Shown here one piece after another: positions 1 to 5,084 of a stretch of DNA of 7,512 nt (its first letter is position 1; each line of letters starts with the position of its first letter). Source of the DNA: Hymenobacter sp. (GTDB lineage Bacteria > Bacteroidota > Bacteroidia > Cytophagales > Hymenobacteraceae). The notes under the pieces are model-generated. The model was given only the letters and a program-made list of their open reading frames with translations. It was not told where the DNA came from and did no database searches. The translations under genes were made by a program, and so were the position numbers. The DNA lies in NCBI GenBank assembly GCA_025362615.1, contig JANYFQ010000213.1, positions 1 through 7,512 of the forward strand, written 5' to 3'.

Positions 1-1
1 C

Positions 2-265
2 GGTTCCAGCAAAATCGGCTCTTACTGCGTGCTGGGCGGGCAAGTAGGCGTGGGCGGGCACCTTTCGCTGGCCAACCGCACGAGCGTGACGGCGCAGGCC
101 GGCGTGGGCAAATCGACCCGGCAAGAAGGCCTGGTGCTGCAAGGCTCTACGGCCTTCGATTTCAAGCAAAACCAACGCGCCCAAATCGTGTTCCGCCGCC
201 TGCCCGAGCTGGAGCAGCGCGTCGAGCAACTCGAAAAGGCGCAAACCGCGCCGGAAAAGCCCTAG
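2..265 (+). CDS. lpxD: LpxD C-terminal part (UDP-3-O-acylglucosamine N-acyltransferase), 5' truncated
   Basis: Only the last 87 codons are present; the reading frame is open from base 2 and stops with TAG at 263-265. LpxD transfers a 3-hydroxyacyl chain from ACP to the 2-amino group of UDP-3-O-acyl-glucosamine, the third step of lipid A synthesis, in the cytoplasm. The visible part holds the end of the left-handed beta-helix, with hexapeptide-type turns (GSSKIGSYCVLGGQVGVGGH, then LANRTSVTAQAGV). It then shows the LpxD-typical tail: a GSTAFDFKQNQRAQ stretch, the VFRRLPEL motif and a short C-terminal helix (LEQRVEQLEKAQ) of the kind that helps the LpxD trimer bind ACP. The FRRLPEL tail separates it from LpxA. 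It is followed by lpxC-fabZ and lpxA on the same strand, as expected for the Bacteroidota lpx cluster. The start and the N-terminal uridine-binding domain lie outside the window. Confidence 0.93.
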   Translation, partial: GSSKIGSYCVLGGQVGVGGHLSLANRTSVTAQAGVGKSTRQEGLVLQGSTAFDFKQNQRAQIVFRRLPELEQRVEQLEKAQTAPEKP

Positions 266-277
266 CTTTGCGTTTGA

Positions 278-391
278 GTTGCTTGTTGCTTGTTGCTTGT
301 TTCTAGTTGCTTGTTGGCGCTCAACTACTTGCTGTTGGCGTCCGGTTCGGCATCAAAAACAAGAAACTAGCAACAAGAAACCAGAAACACA
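278..391. repeat. Inverted heptamer array between lpxD and lpxC-fabZ
   Basis: The gap between lpxD and lpxC-fabZ is filled by 7-base-periodic sequence. On the left, GTTGCTT-type heptamers run from 278 to 319 (GTTGCTT three times, GTTTCTA, GTTGCTT, GTTGGCG). On the right, AAACAAG, AAACTAG, CAACAAG, AAACCAG and AAACACA run from 357 to 391. Bases 282-316 are complementary to 357-391 at 27 of 35 positions, with the two CTAG cores (303-306 and 367-370) in register, around a 40-base loop. The right arm ends five bases before the lpxC ATG and supplies an A-rich leader. It is low-complexity sequence; it opens a spurious upstream extension of the lpxC frame (ATG at 307). Function is unknown; a leader hairpin is possible. 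Confidence 0.8.
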
Positions 392-396
392 ACGTA

Positions 397-1791
397 ATGA
401 ACGACAAGCAACATACCCTCAAAGCGCCGGTGACGGTGCGCGGCATTGGGCTGCACACCGGCGTGGAAGCCACGATGACGTTTTGCCCCGCCCCGGTGGG
501 CCACGGCTACAAGTTTCAGCGCGTCGATTTGCCCGGTCAGCCCCTCGTGGATGCCGACGTGGACAACGTGGTGGACCTGAGCCGGGGCACGACCATCGAG
601 CAGAACGGTGCCCGCATCAACACCGTCGAGCACACGCTGGCCGCCCTCGTGGGGCTACAGCTCGACAACGTGCTCATCCAGCTCTCCGGCCCCGAGCCGC
701 CGATTATGGACGGCTCGTCGGCCGAGTTCGTCAAGGCGCTGCAATCGGTTGGCAACGAGGAACAAAACGCGCTGCGAAACTACTACGAAATCCCCGATGC
801 CATTCGGTACGTGGACAATGCGCGGGGCGTGGAAATTGCGGCTTTGCCCCTTTCCGATTACCGCCTCACGGTGATGGTGGACTACAATTCGCCGGTGCTC
901 GGTTCGCAGCACGCCACGCTGGCCGACATCAACCAGTTCAGCGAAGAAATTGCCAGCTCGCGCACGTTTTGCTTTTTGCACGAGCTGGAAATGCTCTACA
1001 AAAACAACCTCATCAAGGGCGGCGACCTGAGCAACGCCATCGTGGTGGTGGACCGCGTGGTGAGCGACGACGAGCTTAACGAGCTGGCCGCCATGCTGGG
1101 CAAGCCCCGCGTGAGCGTCCGCAAAGAAGGCATTCTGAACAACGTGGAGCTGCGCCACAAAAACGAGCCGGCCCGCCACAAACTGCTGGACTTGGTGGGC
1201 GACCTCGCCCTGGTGGGCCGCCCGCTCAAGGGCCAGATTCTGGCCGCCCGGCCCGGCCACGCCGCCAACGTGGCGTTTGCCAAGCGCATCAAAAAGAAGA
1301 TGTTGGAGGAACGCTCCAACCCCGTGCCGGTGTACGACCCCAGCCGCGAGCCGGTGATGGACATCAACCGCATCATGCAGGTGTTGCCGCACCGCTACCC
1401 GTTTTTGCTGATTGACAAAATCATTCACCTCGACGACCAGATGGTGACATCGGTGAAAAACGTGACCATGAACGAGCCCTTTTTTCAGGGCCACTTCCCC
1501 GGCAACCCCGTCATGCCCGGCGTGTTGCAGATTGAGGCCCTGGCTCAAACCGGCGGCATTCTGGTGATGAACACCGTGCCCGACCCCGAAAATTACTGGC
1601 AGTATTTTCTGGGCATCGAAAACGCCCGCTTCCGCAAAAAAGTATTGCCCGGTGATACTATTGTATTTCACTGCCAATTACTTGCTCCAATCAAGCGCGG
1701 CATTGCCAAAATGAAAGGCCAAGCCTTCGTGAACGGCAAAGTGGTGTGCGATGCCGAAATGAGCGCCGCGATTGTGCGAAAAGACGCTTAG
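397..1791 (+). CDS. lpxC-fabZ: Bifunctional LpxC-FabZ: UDP-3-O-acyl-GlcNAc deacetylase / 3-hydroxyacyl-ACP dehydratase
   Basis: A 464-residue fusion. The N-terminal half (about 1-305) is LpxC, the zinc-dependent deacetylase and committed step of lipid A synthesis. The zinc ligands are visible as H79 (in VEHTLAAL) and H261/D265 (in HKLLDLVGD), plus the conserved H288, equivalent to E. coli H79, H238, D242 and H265. The H79-H261 spacing is 23 residues longer than in E. coli, so an insertion lies between them. After a linker of roughly 15 residues, the C-terminal half (from about 318) is FabZ, the hot-dog-fold dehydratase. It carries LPHRYPFLLID and the active-site pair H366 (GHFPGNPVMPG) and E380 (IEALAQ), with the usual 14-residue spacing. 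The start at 397 (MNDKQHTLKAP) was chosen because it fits the family N-terminus; the in-frame ATG at 307 lies in repeat sequence. The fusion is typical of Bacteroidota. It is probably cotranscribed with lpxD and lpxA. Confidence 0.96.
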   Translation: MNDKQHTLKAPVTVRGIGLHTGVEATMTFCPAPVGHGYKFQRVDLPGQPLVDADVDNVVDLSRGTTIEQNGARINTVEHTLAALVGLQLDNVLIQLSGPEPPIMDGSSAEFVKALQSVGNEEQNALRNYYEIPDAIRYVDNARGVEIAALPLSDYRLTVMVDYNSPVLGSQHATLADINQFSEEIASSRTFCFLHELEMLYKNNLIKGGDLSNAIVVVDRVVSDDELNELAAMLGKPRVSVRKEGILNNVELRHKNEPARHKLLDLVGDLALVGRPLKGQILAARPGHAANVAFAKRIKKKMLEERSNPVPVYDPSREPVMDINRIMQVLPHRYPFLLIDKIIHLDDQMVTSVKNVTMNEPFFQGHFPGNPVMPGVLQIEALAQTGGILVMNTVPDPENYWQYFLGIENARFRKKVLPGDTIVFHCQLLAPIKRGIAKMKGQAFVNGKVVCDAEMSAAIVRKDA

Positions 1792-1793
1792 GT

Positions 1794-1929
1794 CATTTAA
1801 CATTTAGCATTTATCATTTATCATCTGAAATTTGGCGGGTTTGGGCCACTGATTGCCCGTGCGCTGTCCTGATGTTGTTTGATGGGTGTGGTGTCGGCGT
1901 GTTAAATGTTAAATGTTAAATGTTAAATG
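1794..1929. repeat. Inverted heptamer array between lpxC-fabZ and lpxA, overlapping the lpxA start
   Basis: The left arm begins two bases after the lpxC-fabZ stop. It is CATTTAA, CATTTAG, CATTTAT, CATTTAT (1794-1821), with a degenerate CATCTGA after it. The right arm is four exact TTAAATG heptamers (1902-1929). The arms can pair over 28 positions: 25 Watson-Crick pairs, one G-T wobble and two mismatches, around an 80-base non-repetitive loop. The final TTAAATG contains the ATG at 1927-1929, so that start codon pairs with CAT at 1794-1796 at the base of the stem. The upstream ATGs in the array are out of phase with one another because 7 is not a multiple of 3. Function is unknown; control of lpxA translation is a possibility. 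Confidence 0.85.
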
Positions 1930-2739
1930 TCAGAAATGCTTTCCCCCCTTGCTTCCATTCATCCCGATGCCCGGTTGGGCGCGGGCGTTACTGTTGAGCC
2001 ATTTACGACCATCGCCGCCGATGTGGAGATTGGCGCGGGCACCTGGGTAGGGCCGAACGTGACCATTATGAGCGGGGCGCGGATTGGGGCCAACTGCCAG
2101 ATTTTTCCGGGCGCGGTAGTCGGGGCAGTGCCGCAGGATTTGAAGTTTGCGGGCGAAAAAACAACTGTCCGCATCGGCGATTTCACGGTGCTGCGCGAGT
2201 GCGTCACCGTGAACCGGGGCACCGTGGACCGGGGCGAAACTACCGTCGGCAGCCACTGTCTGTTAATGGCTTACGTTCACGTCGCGCACGATTGCATCAT
2301 CGGCGACCACTGCATTCTGGCCAACACGGTGCAGGTGGCGGGCCACGTCGAAATCGGCGATTACGCCATCGTGGGCGGCTCGTCGGCCATTCATCAGTTC
2401 GTGAAAATCGGGCCGCATGCCATGATTTCGGGTGGCTCGCTGGTGCGGAAAGACGTGCCGCCCTTCGTGAAAGCCGGCCGCGAGCCACTGACTTACGCCG
2501 GCATCAACTCCATCGGCCTGCGCCGCCGGGGCTTCTCCGACGAAGCCGTGGCGCTGGTGCAGCAGCTTTACCGCACCTTGTTTTTAGGCGGCCTCAACAC
2601 CCACGACGCGCTGGAACAAGTGGAGCGCGAATTACCCGCCACGCCCGAGCGCGAGCTGGCCGTCGCCTTTGTGCGGAGCGCCACGCGGGGCATTCTGAAA
2701 AGCCCCAAACGGAGCAAGGCGGCGGAGAACGAGGAGTAA
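1927..2739 (+). CDS. lpxA: LpxA, acyl-ACP--UDP-N-acetylglucosamine O-acyltransferase
   Basis: This enzyme carries out the first step of lipid A synthesis, moving a 3-hydroxyacyl chain from ACP to the 3-OH of UDP-GlcNAc in the cytoplasm. The 270-residue protein is the usual size. Residues from about 8 to 190 form hexapeptide repeats of a left-handed beta-helix (VEIGAGTWVGPNVTIMSGARIG style), followed by a helical C-terminal domain (from GINSIGLRRRGFS). The catalytic histidine is H121 in HVAHDC, with H118, H140 (AGHVEIG) and H156 (HQF) matching E. coli H122, H144 and H160 in spacing. The start is not certain. ATG 1927 lies in the last heptamer of the upstream repeat. ATG 1936 gives MLSPLASIHPDA, which fits the usual family N-terminus (M-x-PLAxIHP) better and would make 267 residues. 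It is third in the lpxD - lpxC-fabZ - lpxA cluster. Confidence 0.95.
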   Translation: MSEMLSPLASIHPDARLGAGVTVEPFTTIAADVEIGAGTWVGPNVTIMSGARIGANCQIFPGAVVGAVPQDLKFAGEKTTVRIGDFTVLRECVTVNRGTVDRGETTVGSHCLLMAYVHVAHDCIIGDHCILANTVQVAGHVEIGDYAIVGGSSAIHQFVKIGPHAMISGGSLVRKDVPPFVKAGREPLTYAGINSIGLRRRGFSDEAVALVQQLYRTLFLGGLNTHDALEQVERELPATPERELAVAFVRSATRGILKSPKRSKAAENEE

Positions 2740-2740
2740 A

Positions 2741-2915
2741 ACGCTGGCGACGGTTTAGCGCGAAGCGCGTAACCGTCTGCCAACGAGTTGAGCAAGTTTG
2801 CAACTTGCCGGTTAGGGTGCAATCGCAAGGCAAATTGTTCTGGGGTGCAAGTTGCAAACTTGCCCAACTGGCTGGCCGACGATTACGCGCTTCGCGCTAA
2901 ACCGTCGGCCAGCGT
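2741..2915. repeat. 175-base nested palindromic element (REP/MITE-like)
   Basis: A long imperfect inverted repeat starts one base after the lpxA stop. Arms 2741-2808 and 2847-2915 are complementary at 63 of 68 aligned positions, with one single-base bulge, around a 38-base loop. The ends are ACGCTGG / CCAGCGT. Each arm contains two smaller hairpins: a GCGC-GAA-GCGC core inside TTAGCGCGAAGCGCGTAA, and GCAAGTT-TGC-AACTTGC with a perfect 7-bp stem. It therefore could fold as one long hairpin or as a branched structure. No target duplication or coding capacity was found; open frames across it are by-products. The design resembles dispersed non-autonomous palindromic repeats, but copies elsewhere cannot be seen from this window. 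Confidence 0.85.
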
Positions 2916-2938
2916 ACATTTCTCATTAAGCGAAGCAT

Positions 2939-3574
2939 TTGACCATCACGGCCGAAAACTTAGGCAAACGCTACCAGCGCAACTGGATTTTCCGGGGGCT
3001 GACGCACGGCTTTCGGCCTGGTACGGCTACTGCCTTGCTTGGCCCCAACGGAGCCGGCAAAAGCACGTTAATCAACACGTTGGCGGGCCAGTTGCTGCCC
3101 ACCGAGGGCCGCGTCGGCTACGCGCTGGCGGGCCGCGATGTGCCCGCCGAAGCCTTGCCCCGACACCTGGCCTACGCCGCGCCCTACTTAGAACTGCCCG
3201 AAGAGCTGACGCTGCGCGAGCTGCTGCGGTTCCACACCCACTTCAAGCCGTTGCAGGCCGGCATCTCGACTGAAAAACTCATCGGCTTGCTCTACCTCGA
3301 CAAGGCGGCTGACCAACTGGTGCGCGAGTTTTCGTCGGGCATGAAGCAGCGCCTCAAGCTGGGCCTGGCCCTCTACGCCGCCGCTCCGCTGCTGTTGCTG
3401 GACGAGCCAACGACCAACCTCGACGCGACCGGCGTGGCCTGGTTTCGGGAGCAGGTGCGGGCCAACCGCGCCGGCCGGACGCTGCTTCTAAGCTCCAATG
3501 TGCCCGCCGAATATGATTTTTGCGACGCGCAATTACTGGTGACAGACTGGCAAAAAGGGGCCGCCAAGTCCTGA
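2939..3574 (+). CDS. Stand-alone ABC-type ATP-binding protein with altered Q- and H-loops
   Basis: A 211-residue ABC ATPase. Walker A is GPNGAGKST at residues 35-43, the signature is FSSGMKQR at 131-138, and Walker B plus D-loop is LLLLDEPTTNLD at 151-162. The start is the TTG at 2939: an in-frame TAA at 2927 leaves only AAG, GCG and CAT before it, and MTITAENLGKRY is a normal ABC N-terminus. No Shine-Dalgarno site is visible. Two loops depart from the usual pattern. The Q-loop glutamine position reads AAPYLELPEELTL, with P82 where Q is expected. The switch-histidine position reads LLLSSNVPAEY, with N187 in place of H. There is no transmembrane segment and no permease gene nearby, so the partner, substrate and direction of transport are unknown. 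It may share the lpx transcript, but the 175-base hairpin lies between. A role in envelope or lipid transport is only a guess from position. Confidence 0.88.
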   Translation: MTITAENLGKRYQRNWIFRGLTHGFRPGTATALLGPNGAGKSTLINTLAGQLLPTEGRVGYALAGRDVPAEALPRHLAYAAPYLELPEELTLRELLRFHTHFKPLQAGISTEKLIGLLYLDKAADQLVREFSSGMKQRLKLGLALYAAAPLLLLDEPTTNLDATGVAWFREQVRANRAGRTLLLSSNVPAEYDFCDAQLLVTDWQKGAAKS

Positions 3575-3660
3575 CCGGACACGGCTCCTTTTGCCGCTGC
3601 CGCGTATATTCGCCCCGGCAATAAAACTCGTTTTCTACCCCATTTTCCCCCGCTCAGGCC

Positions 3661-4065
3661 ATGAAAAGCCCCGACGACCTCGACGACCTCGACCTTAAAG
3701 ACGACCTCAGCGCCGACCTTGACGGCGACGACGTACCTACCGACCTGCTCGACGACGACGACCTCGACGCCTACGCCGCCCAGGGCGGCGCCAAAGCCGT
3801 TGGCAGCAGCGAAAGCCAACTCGCCGCCAAGTACGCCGACTACCTCATGTGGCTCGACACCGGCTCCAGCCACGACGAAGCCCTCGACTTGGCCAGCATG
3901 AGCGAGGAAGAATTTACAACCGCCGAAGCCGATGCCGACCGCAGCGACAGCTTCGGCAGCCTCGACGACGAAGACGATGATTTTGATGACGACGAGGACG
4001 ACGACGGCTACTCGGGCGGCAAGCGCGGTGGCCGCAGCGCCGCCCTCGACAGCGACGATTATTAG
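3661..4065 (+). CDS. Small highly acidic protein of unknown function
   Basis: I do not recognise a family for this 134-residue protein. Residues 5-36 contain 17 aspartates and no glutamate in a repeating D-D-L pattern. Residues 102-115 have 13 acidic residues of 14, broken only by F108. Between them lies a more ordinary stretch (about 50-90) with YADYLMWLDTGSSHDEALDL and SMSEEEF, which looks helical and may be a small folded module. The C-terminus has a short basic patch (GGKRGGR) and ends LDSDDY. There is no signal peptide or membrane segment. The DNA of the acidic blocks is built from repeated GAC/CTC codons. The ATG start follows an 86-base gap after the ABC gene, so it may have its own promoter. 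The terminator just downstream and consistent codon use support a real gene. Metal binding, nucleic-acid mimicry or a disordered linker role would all fit; none is shown. Confidence 0.72.
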   Translation: MKSPDDLDDLDLKDDLSADLDGDDVPTDLLDDDDLDAYAAQGGAKAVGSSESQLAAKYADYLMWLDTGSSHDEALDLASMSEEEFTTAEADADRSDSFGSLDDEDDDFDDDEDDDGYSGGKRGGRSAALDSDDY

Positions 4066-4083
4066 GCTGTACCGCCCAACGAA

Positions 4084-4113
4084 AAAGGCCGTCCTGCTAC
4101 TGGGACGGCCTTT
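4084..4113. terminator. Bidirectional hairpin terminator between convergent genes
   Basis: A perfect 11-bp stem (AAAGGCCGTCC at 4084-4094 with GGACGGCCTTT at 4103-4113) and an 8-base loop. It has A-rich sequence before it and T-rich after it, so it can work in both directions. It sits 18 bases after the acidic-protein stop and 22 bases from the stop of the opposing DUF4197 gene. Confidence 0.88.
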
Positions 4114-4135
4114 GTTCAACCCAAAAAACTCAAAC

Positions 4136-4927
4136 CTACTTGGCCATGCCAAACACGCGCTTCATCAAATCGGTGGTGCGGGCGGCGGGATTTTTGCGGA
4201 TTTTACCTTCTTCTTTAGCCAGCAAAAAGAAAATGCCGTCCACCGTTTTGTTAGTGGTGTAGTCAGCCAGGTTGGTTTGCACCGGCGTCATGAGCGGGAT
4301 ACGGTTGTACTGGCTCGTCATCTGGGCGTAGGCTTTGCCGGCCCCTACCTGGTCGATGGCGGCTTCGATGCTGGGGTGAAACGCCGAGGCAAGTTGGGCG
4401 TAGGTTTGCTTCTTGAGAAATTGCGTGGCCGCGTCGGGGCTGGAATTGGTGACGAGGCTTAGTGCGTCCGTAAAGCTGATGTTGGCCAGGGCGTTGACAA
4501 AAATATCTTTGGCCTGGGGCGCGGCGGCTTCGGCGGCGCGGTTGAGTTGGGTTTCGAAGGTTTCGATGAGCGTGCGCGAGCCGGGGAGCTTGCTGAGCAC
4601 GGTTTTCATCATGATGGCATCTTCGGGGAAGGGGATGCGGATGTCGTCGTTGAGGTTGAAACCGTCGGGCTCCGAAGCGTACTGCACGGCTTTGGTCACG
4701 CCCTTGGTCAGGGCATCTTTAAGGCCACTGTTGGCCTCGGCTTCGGTGAGCGGGGCTACCGGGGCGGGCGGCGGCACCACCACTTTGGTAGTGGTTTTGG
4801 TGGTGGTTTTGACGGGCGCTTTTTTTGTTACCGTCTTTTTGGTGGTTTTTTTGGTTTGGGCGTGAGCGGCCGGCGCGGCGGCGAGCAAACCGGCCACCAT
4901 CAGGGCCGAAGCAATGCGAATTAGCAT
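4136..4927 (-). CDS. Exported DUF4197 family protein
   Basis: A 263-residue protein. Residues 1-23 are a signal peptide (positive start, hydrophobic core, AHA cleavage motif before Q24). Residues 24-50 are a Lys/Thr-rich low-complexity linker, then comes a Pro/Ala-rich stretch. From about residue 60 to the end it matches the DUF4197 pattern: GLKDALTKGVTKAV, PDGF, IRIPFPEDA (96-104), LNRAAE (128-133), AKDIFVNAL, DAATQFLKKQT and the C-terminal EEGKIRKNPAARTTDLMKRVFG. The function of DUF4197 is unknown; the protein should be periplasmic or outer-envelope associated. The start at 4927 was chosen because it puts the signal peptide at the N-terminus; the longer open frame upstream lacks this. The linker is encoded by two runs of seven A's on the coding strand (4820-4826 and 4846-4852). 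It is divergent from cinA, with 157 bases between the starts, and convergent with the acidic-protein gene. Confidence 0.9.
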   Translation of the reverse strand: MLIRIASALMVAGLLAAAPAAHAQTKKTTKKTVTKKAPVKTTTKTTTKVVVPPPAPVAPLTEAEANSGLKDALTKGVTKAVQYASEPDGFNLNDDIRIPFPEDAIMMKTVLSKLPGSRTLIETFETQLNRAAEAAAPQAKDIFVNALANISFTDALSLVTNSSPDAATQFLKKQTYAQLASAFHPSIEAAIDQVGAGKAYAQMTSQYNRIPLMTPVQTNLADYTTNKTVDGIFFLLAKEEGKIRKNPAARTTDLMKRVFGMAK

Positions 4928-5084
4928 GGCGAGAAGCGGGGCGGCAGTGAAAACCAGACGGCCCTTGTGACTGTCGTGGGGCTGCCGCGTATGCAAGTTG
5001 CTACCAATTTTGCGGCCAAGTCGGTTTTCGGCTTCCGCAGCCTGCATCTTTACGGCTCTTATGGCCTCTTTTTCTCCCAGTTCC

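Noticed and set aside
278..391. Heptamer arrays as a CRISPR
   Set aside because: The unit is 7 bases with no spacers and no cas genes nearby.
307..396. N-terminal extension of lpxC from ATG 307
   Set aside because: The added residues come from heptamer repeat DNA and do not fit the LpxC N-terminus; ATG 397 does.
655..1677. A 340-codon open frame on the minus strand inside lpxC-fabZ
   Set aside because: It is antisense to a gene with all catalytic motifs, is very rich in His/Val/Gly as expected from a GC-rich shadow frame, and shows no family motif.
2788..3273. Open frame through the palindrome into the ABC gene
   Set aside because: It is a by-product of the repeat and an off-frame reading of the ABC gene.
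3591..3612. Bacteroidota-type promoter (TTG at 3591, TATATTCG at 3605) before the acidic-protein gene
   Set aside because: The -7-like box differs by one base from TAnnTTTG, but the TTG is far too close; no better -33 box is visible.
3373..4152. A 259-codon minus-strand open frame across the ABC and acidic-protein genes
   Set aside because: Its Val/Ala/Gly-rich central part is the reverse reading of GAC/GAA/CTC codons. It overlaps the terminator and two supported genes.
4941..4988. Operator-like inverted repeat GCGGCAG / CTGCCGC between the DUF4197 and cinA genes
   Set aside because: Only seven base pairs with a 34-base spacer in GC-rich DNA; it is likely by chance.
4998..5084. Longer CinA start at ATG 4998
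   Set aside because: The extra residues are not like CinA N-termini and run into the divergent intergenic region; ATG 5085 (or 5061) gives the usual length.
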